DNA of 64,000 bases, from positions 62,001 to 126,000 of the forward strand of contig JBHGNT010000063.1 of assembly GCA_043228905.1 (NCBI GenBank), in the 5' to 3' direction. A program made the position numbers and the translations under genes. Below the pieces are notes generated by a model that worked only from the letters and a program-made list of their open reading frames with translations, was not told the DNA's origin and made no database searches. This stretch comes from Azolla caroliniana (Eukaryota; Polypodiophyta). This document shows positions 13,056 through 27,467 of this stretch, in pieces; the first letter of the stretch is position 1; every line of letters starts with the position of its first letter.

Positions 13056-14372
13056 TCAAGTCCAGAGACATGACGAAAATAGCAAACTTGAGGAGGGAGT
13101 TGAGAGGAGCCCTTGAGTAAATTAGAATGTTCATACCTGGCTCGTGTGATATCGGATTTTTGTGTTCAAACATGCAAATCGAAGCTAACAATGCTAGCTA
13201 TGATATGGAATTAAAAAATCAAGATTTTGAAACTCAGGTCGAGAGACATGACGAAATTACCAAGTTTGAGGAGTGAGTTGAGAAGAGCCCTTGAGTAAAT
13301 TAAAATGTTCATACCTGGCTCGTGTGATATCGGAATTTTGTGTTCAAACATGCAAATCGAAGCTAACAACGCTAGGTATGATATGGAATTAAAAAATCAA
13401 GATTTTGAAACTCAAGTCGAGAGACATGACGAAATTACCAAATTTGAGGAGTGAGTTGAGAAGAGCCCTTGAGTAAATTAAAATGTTCATACCTGGCTCG
13501 TGTGATATCGGAATTTTGTGTTCAAACATGCAAATCGAAGCTAACAACGCTAGCTATGATATGGAATTAAAAACTCAAGATTTTGAAACTCAGGTCGAGA
13601 GACATGACGAAATTACCAAATTTGAGGAGTGAGTTGAGAAGAGCCCTTGAGTAAATTAAAATGTTCATACCTGGCTCGTGTGATATCGGAATTTTGTGTT
13701 CAAACATGCAAATCGAAGCTAACAACGCTAGGTATGATATGGAATTAAAAAATCAAGATTTTGAAACTCAAGTCGAGAGACATGACGAAATTACCAAATT
13801 TGAGGAGTGAGTTGACAAGAGCCCTTGAGTAAATTAAAATGTTCATACCTGGCTCGTGTGATATCGGAATTTTGTGTTCAAACTTGCAAATCGAAGCTAA
13901 CAACGCTAGATATGATATGGAATTAAAAAATCAAGATTTTGAAACTCAGGTCGAGAGACATGACGAAATTATCAAATTTGAGGAGTGAGTTGAGAACAAC
14001 CCTTGAGTAAATTAAAATGTTCATACCTGGCTCGTGTAATATCGGATTTTTGTGTTCAAACATGCGAATCGAAGCTAACACTTCTAGCTATGATATGGAA
14101 TCAAAAAACCAAGATTTTTAAACTCAGGTCGAGAGACATGACGAAATTACCAAATTTGAGGAGTGAGTTGAGAAGAGCTAGTAGGTAAATTTAAATGTTC
14201 ATACCTAGCTCGTGTGATATCGGATTTTTGTGTTCAAACATGCAAATCGAAGCTAACAACGCTAGCTATGATATGGAATTAAAAATTCAAGAATTTGAAA
14301 CTCAGGTCAAGAGACATGACGAAAATAGCAAACTTGAGGAGGGAGTTGAGAGGAGCCCTTGAGTAAATTAAA
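12340..14372 (+). repeat. Third, partial copy of the 3.2-kb block
   Basis: Matches 7356-9388 at an offset of 4,984 bp (28 units). 'attagaatgttc', 'gttgacaagag', 'aacttgcaaatc' (13881), 'gagaacaaccc' and 'gaatcaaaaaaccaag' all recur in order. It differs at 14,328 ('agcaaac' instead of 'agcgaac') and ends by 14,373, where a different monomer type follows. Its left end overlaps the 4-mer duplication. Confidence 0.83.
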
Positions 14373-16955
14373 ATGTTCATACCTGGCTCGTGTGATATCG
14401 GATTTTTGTGTTCAAACATGCAAATCGAAGCTAACAACGCTAGCTATGATATGGAATTAAAAAATCAAGATTTTGAAACTCAGGTCGAGAGACATGACGA
14501 AATTACCAAATTTGAGGAGTGAGTTGAGAAGAGCTAGTAGGTAAATTTAAATGTTCATACTTGGCTCGTGTGATATCGGATTGTTGTGTTCACACATGCG
14601 AATCGAAGCTAACAACGCTAGCTATGATATGGAATTAAAAAATCAAGATTTTGAAACTCAAGTCGAGAGACATGACAAAATTACCAAGTTTGAGGAGGGA
14701 GTTGAGAGGAGCCCTTGAGTAAATTAAAATGTTCATACCTGGCTCGTGTGATATCGGATTTTTGTGTTCACACATGCGAATCGAAGCTAACAACGCTAGC
14801 TATGATATGGAATTAAAAAATCAAGATTTTGAAACTCAAGTCAAGAGACATGACGAAATTACCAAATTTGAGGAGTGAGTTGAGAAGAGCCCTTGAGTAA
14901 ATTAAAATGTTCATACCTGGCTCGTGTGATATCGGATTTTTGTGTTCAAACATGCATATCGAAGCTAACGACGCGAGCTATGATATAGAATTAAAAAATC
15001 AAGATTTTGAAACTCAGGTCGAGAGACATGAAAAAATTACCAAATTTGAGGAGTGAGTTGAGAACAGCCCTTGAGTAAATTAAAATATTCATACCTGGCT
15101 CGTGCGATATCGGATTTTTGTGTTCAAACATGCAAATCGAAGCTAACAACGCTAGCTATGATATGGAATTAAAAAATCAAGATTTTGAAACTCAAGTCCA
15201 GAGACATGACGAAAATAGCAAACTTGAGGAGGGAGTTGAGAGGAGCCCTTGAGTAAATTAAAATGTTCATACCTGGCTCGTGTGATATCGGATTTTTGTG
15301 TTCAAACATGCAAATCGAAGCTAACAACGCTAGCTATGATATGGAATTAAAAAATCAAGAATTTGAAACTCAGGTCGAGAGACATGACGAAATTACCAAA
15401 TTTGAGGAGTGAGTTGAGAACAGCCCTTGAGTAAATTAAAATGTTCATACCTGGCTCGTGTGATATCGGATTTTTGTGTTCAAACATGCAAATCGAAGCT
15501 AACAACGCTAGCTATGATATGGAATTAAAAAATCAAGAATTTGAAACTCAGGTCGAGAGACATGACGAAATTACCAAATTTGAGGAGTGAGTTGAGAACA
15601 GCCCTTGAGTAAATTAAAATGTTCATACCTGGCTCGTGTGATATCGGACATTTGTGTTCAAACATGCAAATCGAAGCTAACAACGCTAGCTATGATATGG
15701 AATTAAAAAATCAAGATTTTGAAACTCAAGTCCAGAGACATGACGAAAATAGCAAACTTGAGGAGGGAGTTGAGAGGAGCCCTTGAGTTAATTAAAATGT
15801 TCATACCTGGCTCGTGTGATATCGGATTTTTGTGTTTAAACATGCAAACCGAAGCTAACAACGCTAGCTATGATATGGAATTAAAAAATCAAGAGTTTGA
15901 AACTCAGGTCGAGAGACATGACGAAATTACCAAATTTGAGGAGTGAGTTGAGAAGAGCTAGTAGGTAAATTTAAATGTTCATACCTAGCTCGTGTGATAT
16001 CGGATTTTTGTGTTCAAACATGCAAATCGAAGCTAACAACGCTAGCTATGATATGGAATTAAAAATTCAAGAATTTGAAACTCAGGTCAAGAGACATGAC
16101 GAAAATAGCAAACTTGAGGAGGGAGTTGAGAGGAGCCCTTGAGTAAATTAAAATGTTCATACCTGGCTCGTGTGATATCGGATTTTTGTGTTCAAACATG
16201 CAAATCGAAGCTAACAACGCTAGCTATGATATGGAATTAAAAAATCAAGATTTTGAAACTCAGGTCGAGAGACATGACGAAATTACCAAATTTGAGGAGT
16301 GAGTTGAGAAGAGCTAGTAGGTAAATTTAAATGTTCATACTTGGCTCGTGTGATATCGGATTTTGGTGTTCACACATGCGAATCGAAGCTAACAACGCTA
16401 GCTATGATATGGAATTAAAAAATCAAGATTTTGAAACTCAAGTCGAGAGACATGACAAAATTACCAAGTTTGAGGAGGGAGTTGAGAGGAGCCCTTGAGT
16501 AAATTAAAATGTTCATACCTGGCTCGTGTGATATCGGATTTTTGTGTTCACACATGCGAATCGAAGCTAACAACGCTAGCTATGATATGGAATTAAAAAA
16601 TCAAGATTTTGAAACTCAAGTCAAGAGACATGACGAAATTACCAAATTTGAGGAGTGAGTTGAGAAGAGCCCTTGAGTAAATTAAAATGTTCATACCTGG
16701 CTCGTGTGATATCGGATTTTTGTGTTCAAACATGCATATCGAAGCTAACGACGCGAGCTATGATATAGAATTAAAAAATCAAGATTTTGAAACTCAGGTC
16801 GAGAGACATGAAAAAATTACCAAATTTGAGGAGTGAGTTGAGAACAGCCCTTGAGTAAATTAAAATATTCATACCTGGCTCGTGCGATATCGGATTTTTG
16901 TGTTCAAACATGCAAATCGAAGCTAACAACGCTAGCTATGATATGGAATTAAAAA
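14160..16955 (+). repeat. Pair of about 1-kb segments, 10 units apart
   Basis: About 14,160-15,175 matches about 15,940-16,955 at an offset of 1,780 bp. The shared order is 'gctagtaggtaaatttaaat', 'catacctagctc', 'aaaaattcaagaattt', 'gttcacacatgcg', 'gacaaaattaccaag', 'catgcatatcg' with 'gatatagaatt', and 'aaaatattcat' with 'gtgcgatatcgg'. The copies differ at 14,581 ('ttgttgtg') against 16,361 ('ttttggtg'). Four units at 15,263-15,974, including two alike units with 'caagaatttg' and one with 'cggacatttg', lie between them. Confidence 0.78.
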
Positions 16956-19900
16956 ATCAAGATTTTTAAACTCAGGTCGAGAGACATGACGAAATTACCA
17001 AATTTGAGGAGTGAGTTGAGAAGAGCTAGTAGGTAAATTTAAATGTTCATACCTAGCTCGTGTGATATCGGATTTTTGTGTTCAAACATGCAAATCGAAG
17101 CTAACAACGCTAGCTATGATATGGAATTAAAAATTCAAGAATTTGAAAGTCAGGTCAAGAGACATGACGAAAATAGCAAACTTGAGGAGGGAGTTGAGAG
17201 GAGCCCTTGAGTAAATTAAAATGTTCATACCTGGCTCGTGTGATATCGGATTTTTGTGTTCAAACATGCAAATCGAAGCTAACAACGCTAGCTATGATAT
17301 GGAATTAAAAAATCAAGAATTTGAAACTCAGGTCGAGAGACATGACGAAATTACCAAATTTGAGGAGTGAGTTGAGAACAGCCCTTGAGTAAATTAAAAT
17401 GTTCATACCTGGCTCGTGTGATATCGGAATTTTGTGTTCAAACATGCAAATCGAAGCTAACAACGCGAGCTACGATATGGAATTAAAAAATCAAGATTTT
17501 GAAACTCAGGTTGAGAGACATCACGAAATTACCAAATTTGAGGAGGGAGTTGAGAGGAGCCCTTGAGTAAATTAAAATGTTCATACCTGGCTCGTGTGAT
17601 ATCGGATTTTTGTGTTCAAACATGCAAATCGAAGCTAACAACGCTAGCTATGATATGGAATTAAAAAATCAAGATTTTGAAACTCAGGTCGAGAGACATG
17701 ACGAAATTACCAAATTTGAGGAGTGAGTTGAGAAGAGCTAGTAGGTAAATTTAAATGTTCATACTTGGCTCGTGTGATATCGGATTTTGGTGTTCACACA
17801 TGCGAATCGAAGCTAACAACGCTAGCTATGATATGGAATTAAAAAATCAAGATTTTGAAACTCAAGTCGAGAGACATGACAAAATTACCAAGTTTGAGGA
17901 GGGAGTTGAGAGGAGCCCTTGAGTAAATTAAAATGTTCATACCTGGCTCGTGTGATATCGGTTTTTGTGTTCACACATGCGAATCGAAGCTAACAACGCT
18001 AGCTATGATATGGAATTAAAAAATCAAGATTTTGAAACTCAAGTCAAGAGACATGACGAAATTACCAAATTTGAGGAGTGAGTTGAGAAGAGCCCTTGAG
18101 TAAATTAAAATGTTCATACCTGGCTCGTGTGATATCGGATTTTTGTGTTCAAACATGCATATCGAAGCTAACGACGCGAGCTATGATATAGAATTAAAAA
18201 ATCAAGATTTTGAAACTCAGGTCGAGAGACATGAAAAAATTACCAAATTTGAGGAGTGAGTTGAGAACAGCCCTTGAGTAAATTAAAATATTCATACCTG
18301 GCTCGTGCGATATCGGATTTTTGTGTTCAAACATGCAAATCGAAGCTAACAACGCTAGCTATGATATGGAATTAAAAAATCAAGATTTTTAAACTCAGGT
18401 CGAGAGACATGACGAAATTACCAAATTTGAGGAGTGAGTTGAGAAGAGCTAGTAGGTAAATTTAAATGTTCATACCTAGCTCGTGTGATATCGGATTTTT
18501 GTGTTCAAACATGCAAATCGAAGCTAACAACGCTAGCTATGATATGGAATTAAAAATTCAAGAATTTGAAAGTCAGGTCAAGAGACATGACGAAAATAGC
18601 AAACTTGAGGAGGGAGTTGAGAGGAGCCCTTGAGTAAATTAAAATGTTCATACCTGGCTCGTGTGATATCGGATTTTTGTGTTCAAACATGCAAATCGAA
18701 GCTAACAACGCTAGCTATGATATGGAATTAAAAAATCAAGAATTTGAAACTCAGGTCGAGAGACATGACGAAATTACCAAATTTGAGGAGTGAGTTGAGA
18801 ACAGCCCTTGAGTAAATTAAAATGTTCATACCTGGCTCGTGTGATATCGGAATTTTGTGTTCAAACATGCAAATCGAAGCTAACAACGCGAGCTACGATA
18901 TGGAATTAAAAAATCAAGATTTTGAAACTCAGGTTGAGAGACATCACGAAATTACCAAATTTGAGGAGGGAGTTGAGAGGAGCCCTTGAGTAAATTAAAA
19001 TGTTCATACCTGGCTCGTGTGATATCGGATTTTTGTGTTCAAACATGCAAATCGAAGCTAACAACGCTAGCTATGATATGGAATTAAAAAATCAAGATTT
19101 TGAAACTCAGGTCGAGAGACATGACGAAATTACCAAATTTGAGGAGTGAGTTGAGAAGAGCTAGTAGGTAAATTTAAATGTTCATACTTGGCTCGTGTGA
19201 TATCGGATTTTGGTGTTCACACATGCGAATCGAAGCTAACAACGCTAGCTATGATATGGAATTAAAAAATCAAGATTTTGAAACTCAAGTCGAGAGACAT
19301 GACAAAATTACCAAGTTTGAGGAGGGAGTTGAGAGGAGCCCTTGAGTAAATTAAAATGTTCATACCTGGCTCGTGTGATATCGGATTTTTGTGTTCACAC
19401 ATGCGAATCGAAGCTAACAACGCTAGCTATGATATGGAATTAAAAAATCAAGATTTTGAAACTCAAGTCAAGAGACATGACGAAATTACCAAATTTGAGG
19501 AGTGAGTTGAGAAGAGCCCTTGAGTAAATTAAAATGTTCATACCTGGCTCGTGTGATATCGGATTTTTGTGTTCAAACATGCATATCGAAGCTAACGACG
19601 CGAGCTATGATATAGAATTAAAAAATCAAGATTTTGAAACTCAGGTCGAGAGACATGAAAAAATTACCAAATTTGAGGAGTGAGTTGAGAACAGCCCTTG
19701 AGTAAATTAAAATATTCATACCTGGCTCGTGCGATATCGGATTTTTGTGTTCAAACATGCAAATCGAAGCTAACAACGCTAGCTATGATATGGAATTAAA
19801 AAATCAAGATTTTTAAACTCAGGTCGAGAGACATGACGAAATTACCAAATTTGAGGAGTGAGTTGAGAAGAGCTAGTAGGTAAATTTAAATGTTCATACC

Positions 19901-20601
19901 TAGCTCGTGTGATATCGAATTTTTGTGTTCAAACATGCAAATCGAAGCTAACAACGCTAGCTATGATATGGAATTAAAAATTCAAGAATTTGAAAGTCAG
20001 GTCAAGAGACATGACGAAAATAGCAAACTTGAGGAGGGAGTTGAGAGGAGCCCTTGAGTAAATTAAAATGTTCATACCTGGCTCGTGTGATATCGGATTT
20101 TTGTGTTCAAACATGCAAATCGAAGCTAACAACGCTAGCTATGATATGGAATTAAAAAATCAAGAATTTGAAACTCAGGTCGAGAGACATGACGAAATTA
20201 CCAAATTTGAGGAGTGAGTTGAGAACAGCCCTTGAGTAAATTAAAATGTTCATACCTGGCTCGTGTGATATCGGAATTTTGTGTTCAAACATGCAAATCG
20301 AAGCTAACAACGCGAGCTACGATATGGAATTAAAAAATCAAGATTTTGAAACTCAGGTCGAGAGACATGACGAAATTACCAAATTTGAGGAGGGAGTTGA
20401 GAGGAGCCCTTGAGTAAATTAAAATGTTCATACCTGGCTCGTGTGATATCGGATTTTTGTGTTCAAACATGCAAATCGAAGCTAACAACGCTAGCTATGA
20501 TATGGAATTAAAAAATCAAGATTTTGAAACTCAGGTCGAGAGACATGACGAAATTACCAAATTTGAGGAGTGAGTTGAGAAAAGGTAGTAGGTAAATTTA
20601 A
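16331..20601 (+). repeat. 8-mer HOR (1,424 bp), three tandem copies
   Basis: Copies are 16331-17754, 17755-19177 and 19178-20601. Each opens with the 'ggattttggtgttcacac' unit, then 'gtcaagagac', 'catgcatatcg', 'gtgcgatatcgg' with 'gatttttaaac', 'cctagctc' with 'gaaagtcagg', 'caagaatttg', 'cggaattttg' with 'gcgagctacg', and a closing unit. The middle copy has a 1-bp deletion near 17960. Copies 1 and 2 share 'ggttgagagacatcacg'. Copy 3 has 'ggtcgagagacatgacg' there and 'tatcgaatttttg' near 19,915, and it ends in 'gagaaaaggtagtagg'. Confidence 0.92.
17933..18109 (+). repeat. 177-bp monomer (1-bp deletion)
   Basis: The unit reads 'tatcggtttttgtg' where its homologues read 'tatcggatttttgtg'. This is the first departure from strict 178-bp spacing in the window. 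All units from 133 to 17933 sit on one phase. Confidence 0.85.
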
Positions 20602-23181
20602 ATGTTCATACTTGGCTCGTGTGATATCGGATTTTTGTGTTCACACATGCGAATCTAAGCTAACAACGCTAGCTATGATATGGAATTAAAAAATCAAGAT
20701 TTTGAAACTCAAGTCCAGAGACATGACGAAAATAGCAAACTTGAGGAGGGAGTTGAGAGGAGCCCTTGAGTAAATTAAAATGTTCATACCTGGCTCGTGT
20801 GATATCGGATTTTTGTGTTCAAACATGCAAATCGAAGCTAACAACGCTAGCTATGATATGGAATTAAAAAATCAAGATTTTGAAACTCAGGTCGAGAGAC
20901 ATGACGAAATTATCAAATTTGAGGAGTGAGTTGAGAACAGCCCTTGAGTAAATTAAAATGTTCATACCTGGCTCGTGTAATATCGGATTTTTGTGTTCAA
21001 ACATGCGAATCGAAGCTAACACTTCTACCTATGATATGGAATCAAAAAATCAAGATTTTTAAACTCAGGTCGAGAGACATGACGAAATTACCAAATTTGA
21101 GGAGTGAGTTGAGAAGAGCTAGTAGGTAAATTTAAATGTTCATACCTAGCTCGTGTGATATCGGATTTTTGTGTTCAAACATGCAAATCGAAGCTAACAA
21201 CGCTAGCTATGATATGGAATTAAAAATTCAAGAATTTGAAAGTCAGGTCAAGAGACATGACGAAAATAGCAAACTTGAGGAGGGAGTTGAGAGGAGCCCT
21301 TGAGTAAATTAAAATGTTCATACCTGGCTCGTGTGATATCGGATTTTTGTGTTCAAACATGCAAATCGAAGCTAACAACGCTAGCTATGATATGGAATTA
21401 AAAAATCAAGATTTTGAAACTCAGGTCGAGAGACATGACGAAATTACCAAATTTGAGGAGTGAGTTGAGAAGAGCTAGTAGGTAAATTTAAATGTTCATA
21501 CTTGGCTCGTGTGATATCGGATTTTTGTGTTCACACATGCGAATCGAAGCTAACAACGCTAGCTATGATATGGAATTAAAAAATCAAGATTTTGAAACTC
21601 AAGTCGAGAGACATGACAAAATTACCAAGTTTGAGGAGGGAGTTGAGAGGAGCCCTTGAGTAAATTAAAATGTTCATACCTGGCTCGTGTGATATCGGAT
21701 TTTTGTGTTCACACATGCGAATCGAAGCTAACAACGCTAGCTATGATATGGAATTAAAAAATCAAGATTTTGAAACTCAAGTCAAGAGACATGACGAAAT
21801 TACCAAATTTGAGGAGTGAGTTGAGAAGAGCCCTTGAGTAAATTAAAATGTTCATACCTGGCTCGTGTGATATCGGATTTTTGTGTTCAAACATGCATAT
21901 CGAAGCTAACGACGCGAGCTATGATATAGAATTAAAAAATCAAGATTTTGAAACTCAGGTCGAGAGACATGAAAAAATTACCAAATTTGAGGAGTGAGTT
22001 GAGAACAGCCCTTGAGTAAATTAAAATATTCATACCTGGCTCGTGCGATATCGGATTTTTGTGTTCAAACATGCAAATCGAAGCTAACAACGCTAGCTAT
22101 GATATGGAATTAAAAAATCAAGATTTTGAAACTCAAGTCCAGAGACATGACGAAAATAGCAAACTTGAGGAGGGAGTTGAGAGGAGCCCTTGAGTAAATT
22201 AAAATGTTCATACCTGGCTCGTGTGATATCGGATTTTTGTGTTCAAACATGCAAATCGAAGCTAACAACGCGAGCTATGATATGGAATTAAAAAATCAAG
22301 ATTTTGAAACTCAGGTCGAGAGACATGACGAAATTACCAAATTTGAGGAGTGAGTTGAGAGGAGCCCTTGAGTAAATTAAAATGTTCATACCTGGCTCGT
22401 GTGATATCGGATTTTTGTGTTCAAACATGCAAATCGAAGCTAACAACGCTAGCTATGATATGGAATTAAAAAATCAAGATTTTGAAACTCAGGTCGAGAG
22501 ACATGACGAAATTACCAAATTTGAGGAGTGAGTTGAGAAGAGCCCTTGAGTAAATTAAAATGTTCATACCTGGCTCGTGTGATATCGGAATTTTGTGTTC
22601 AAACATGCAAATCGAAGCTAACAACGCTAGGTATGATATGGAATTAAAAAATCAAGATTTTGAAACTCAAGTCGAGAGACATGACGAAATTACCAAATTT
22701 GAGGAGTGAGTTGAGAAGAGCCCTTGAGTAAATTAAAATGTGCATACCTGGCTCGTGTGATATCGGAATTTTGTGTTCAAACTTGCAAATCGAAGCTAAC
22801 AACGCTAGCTATGATATGGAATTAAAAAATCAAGATTTCGAAACTCAGGTCGAGAGACATGACGAAATTATCAAATTTGAGGAGTGAGTTGAGAACAGCC
22901 CTTGAGTAAATTAAAATGTTCATACCTGGCTCGTGTAATATCGGATTTTTGTGTTCAAACATGCGAATCGAAGCTAACACTTCTAGCTATGATATGGAAT
23001 CAAAAAATCAAGATTTTTAAACTCAGGTCGAGAGACATGACGAAATTACCAAATTTGAGGAGTGAGTTGAGAAGAGCTAGTAGGTAAATTTAAATGTTCA
23101 TACCTAGCTCGTGTGATATCGGATTTTTGTGTTCAAACATGCAAATCGAAGCTAACAACGCTAGCTATGATATGGAATTAA

Positions 23182-23195
23182 AAATTCTAGAATTT
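23182..23195. other. Perfect 14-bp palindrome in a monomer variant
   Basis: AAATTCTAGAATTT is its own reverse complement and contains TCTAGA. Related units carry 'aaattcaagaattt', with matching arms around a central AA. A single change in the centre makes this copy fully symmetrical. No function can be read from it. Confidence 0.8.
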
Positions 23196-24167
23196 GAAAC
23201 TCAGGTCAAAAGACATGACGAAAATAGCAAACTTGAGGAGGGAGTTGAGAGGAGCCCTTGAGTAAATTAAAATGTTCATACCTGGCTCGTGTGATATCGG
23301 ATTTTTGTGTTCAAACATGCAAATCGAAGCTAACAACGCTAGCTATGATATGGAATTAAAAAATCAAGAATTTGAAACTCAGGTCGAGAGACATGACGAA
23401 ATTACCAAATTTGAGGAGTGAGTTGAGAACAGCCCTTGAGTAAATTAAAATGTTCATACCTGGCTCGTGTGATATCGGATTTTTGTGTTCAAACATGCAA
23501 ATCGAAGCTAACAACGCTAGCTATGATATGGAATTAAAAAATCAAGAATTTGAAACTCAGGTCGAGAGACATGACGAAATTACCAAATTTGAGGAGTGAG
23601 TTGAGAACAGCCCTTGAGTAAATTAAAATGTTCATACCTGGCTCGTGTGATATCGGACATTTGTGTTCAAACATGCAAATCGAAGCTAACAACGCTAGCT
23701 ATGATATGGAATTAAAAAATCAAGATTTTGAAACTCAAGTCCAGAGACATGACGAAAATAGCAAACTTGAGGAGGGAGTTGAGAGGAGCCCTTGAGTTAA
23801 TTAAAATGTTCATACCTGGCTCGTGTGATATCGGATTTTTGTGTTTAAACATGCAAACCGAAGCTAACAACGCTAGCTATGATATGGAATTAAAAAATCA
23901 AGAGTTTGAAACTCAGGTCGAGAGACATGACGAAATTACCAAATTTGAGGAGTGAGTTGAGAAGAGCTAGTAGGTAAATTTAAATGTTCATACCTAGCTC
24001 GTGTGATATCGGATTTTTGTGTTCAAACATGCAAATCGAAGCTAACAACGCTAGCTATGATATGGAATTAAAAATTCAAGAATTTGAAACTCAGGTCAAG
24101 AGACATGACGAAAATAGCAAACTTGAGGAGGGAGTTGAGAGGAGCCCTTGAGTAAATTAAAATGTTC

Positions 24168-25737
24168 ATACCTGGCTCGTGTGATATCGGATTTTTGTGT
24201 TCAAACATGCAAATCGAAGCTAACAACGCTAGCTATGATATGGAATTAAAAAATCAAGATTTTGAAACTCAGGTCGAGAGACATGACGAAATTATCAAAT
24301 TTGAGGAGTGAGTTGAGAACAGCCCTTGAGTAAATTAAAATGTTCATACCTGGCTCGTGTAATATCGGATTTTTGTGTTCAAACATGCGAATCGAAGCTA
24401 ACACTTCTACCTATGATATGGAATCAAAAAATCAAGATTTTTAAACTCAGGTCGAGAGACATGACGAAATTACCAAATTTGAGGAGTGAGTTGAGAAGAG
24501 CTAGTAGGTAAATTTAAATGTTCATACCTAGCTCGTGTGATATCGGATTTTTGTGTTCAAACATGCAAATCGAAGCTAACAACGCTAGCTATGATATGGA
24601 ATTAAAAATTCAAGAATTTGAAAGTCAGGTCAAGAGACATGACGAAAATAGCAAACTTGAGGAGGGAGTTGAGAGGAGCCCTTGAGTAAATTAAAATGTT
24701 CATACCTGGCTCGTGTGATATCGGATTTTTGTGTTCAAACATGCAAATCGAAGCTAACAACGCTAGCTATGATATGGAATTAAAAAATCAAGATTTTGAA
24801 ACTCAGGTCGAGAGACATGACGAAATTACCAAATTTGAGGAGTGAGTTGAGAAAAGGTAGTAGGTAAATTTAAATGTTCATACTTGGCTCGTGTGATATC
24901 GGATTTTTGTGTTCACACATGCGAATCTAAGCTAACAACGCTAGCTATGATATGGAATTAAAAAATCAAGATTTTGAAACTCAAGTCCAGAGACATGACG
25001 AAAATAGCAAACTTGAGGAGGGAGTTGAGAGGAGCCCTTGAGTAAATTAAAATGTTCATACCTGGCTCGTGTGATATCGGATTTTTGTGTTCAAACATGC
25101 AAATCGAAGCTAACAACGCTAGCTATGATATGGAATTAAAAAATCAAGATTTTGAAACTCAGGTCGAGAGACATGACGAAATTATCAAATTTGAGGAGTG
25201 AGTTGAGAACAGCCCTTGAGTAAATTAAAATGTTCATACCTGGCTCGTGTAATATCGGATTTTTGTGTTCAAACATGCGAATCGAAGCTAACACTTCTAC
25301 CTATGATATGGAATCAAAAAATCAAGATTTTTAAACTCAGGTCGAGAGACATGACGAAATTACCAAATTTGAGGAGTGAGTTGAGAAGAGCTAGTAGGTA
25401 AATTTAAATGTTCATACCTAGCTCGTGTGATATCGGATTTTTGTGTTCAAACATGCAAATCGAAGCTAACAACGCTAGCTATGATATGGAATTAAAAATT
25501 CAAGAATTTGAAAGTCAGGTCAAGAGACATGACGAAAATAGCAAACTTGAGGAGGGAGTTGAGAGGAGCCCTTGAGTAAATTAAAATGTTCATACCTGGC
25601 TCGTGTGATATCGGATTTTTGTGTTCAAACATGCAAATCGAAGCTAACAACGCTAGCTATGATATGGAATTAAAAAATCAAGATTTTGAAACTCAGGTCG
25701 AGAGACATGACGAAATTACCAAATTTGAGGAGTGAGT
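24168..25737 (+). repeat. 5-mer (890 bp) spaced pair at the 24-mer join
   Basis: The order 'attatcaaatttg' + 'gagaacag', then 'cttctacctatg' with 'gaatcaaaaaatcaag', then 'cctagctc' with 'gaaagtcagg', occurs from 24168 and again 890 bp later from 25058. The copies split at their ends: 'aaaaggtagtagg' at 24852 against 'gagctagtagg' at about 25742. The segment spans the boundary between the two 4,272-bp units. Confidence 0.75.
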
Positions 25738-27453
25738 TGAGAAGAGCTAGTAGGTAAATTTAAATGTTCATACTTGGCTCGTGTGATATCGGATTTTTGT
25801 GTTCACACATGCGAATCGAAGCTAACAACGCTAGCTATGATATGGAATTAAAAAATCAAGATTTTGAAACTCAAGTCGAGAGACATGACAAAATTACCAA
25901 GTTTGAGGAGGGAGTTGAGAGGAGCCCTTGAGTAAATTAAAATGTTCATACCTGGCTCGTGTGATATCGGATTTTTGTGTTCACACATGCGAATCGAAGC
26001 TAACAACGCTAGCTATGATATGGAATTAAAAAATCAAGATTTTGAAACTCAAGTCAAGAGACATGACGAAATTACCAAATTTGAGGAGTGAGTTGAGAAG
26101 AGCCCTTGAGTAAATTAAAATGTTCATACCTGGCTCGTGTGATATCGGATTTTTGTGTTCAAACATGCATATCGAAGCTAACGACGCGAGCTATGATATA
26201 GAATTAAAAAATCAAGATTTTGAAACTCAGGTCGAGAGACATGAAAAAATTACCAAATTTGAGGAGTGAGTTGAGAACAGCCCTTGAGTAAATTAAAATA
26301 TTCATACCTGGCTCGTGCGATATCGGATTTTTGTGTTCAAACATGCAAATCGAAGCTAACAACGCTAGCTATGATATGGAATTAAAAAATCAAGATTTTG
26401 AAACTCAAGTCCAGAGACATGACGAAAATAGCAAACTTGAGGAGGGAGTTGAGAGGAGCCCTTGAGTAAATTAAAATGTTCATACCTGGCTCGTGTGATA
26501 TCGGATTTTTGTGTTCAAACATGCAAATCGAAGCTAACAACGCGAGCTATGATATGGAATTAAAAAATCAAGATTTTGAAACTCAGGTCGAGAGACATGA
26601 CGAAATTACCAAATTTGAGGAGTGAGTTGAGAGGAGCCCTTGAGTAAATTAAAATGTTCATACCTGGCTCGTGTGATATCGGATTTTTGTGTTCAAACAT
26701 GCAAATCGAAGCTAACAACGCTAGCTATGATATGGAATTAAAAAATCAAGATTTTGAAACTCAGGTCGAGAGACATGACGAAATTACCAAATTTGAGGAG
26801 TGAGTTGAGAAGAGCCCTTGAGTAAATTAAAATGTTCATACCTGGCTCGTGTGATATCGGAATTTTGTGTTCAAACATGCAAATCGAAGCTAACAACGCT
26901 AGGTATGATATGGAATTAAAAAATCAAGATTTTGAAACTCAAGTCGAGAGACATGACGAAATTACCAAATTTGAGGAGTGAGTTGAGAAGAGCCCTTGAG
27001 TAAATTAAAATGTGCATACCTGGCTCGTGTGATATCGGAATTTTGTGTTCAAACTTGCAAATCGAAGCTAACAACGCTAGCTATGATATGGAATTAAAAA
27101 ATCAAGATTTCGAAACTCAGGTCGAGAGACATGACGAAATTATCAAATTTGAGGAGTGAGTTGAGAACAGCCCTTGAGTAAATTAAAATGTTCATACCTG
27201 GCTCGTGTAATATCGGATTTTTGTGTTCAAACATGCGAATCGAAGCTAACACTTCTAGCTATGATATGGAATCAAAAAATCAAGATTTTTAAACTCAGGT
27301 CGAGAGACATGACGAAATTACCAAATTTGAGGAGTGAGTTGAGAAGAGCTAGTAGGTAAATTTAAATGTTCATACCTAGCTCGTGTGATATCGGATTTTT
27401 GTGTTCAAACATGCAAATCGAAGCTAACAACGCTAGCTATGATATGGAATTAA

Positions 27454-27467
27454 AAATTCTAGAATTT
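27454..27467. other. Perfect 14-bp palindrome, duplicated copy
   Basis: Same palindrome as at 23182-23195, exactly 4,272 bp downstream. It was evidently carried by the 24-mer duplication. Confidence 0.8.
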
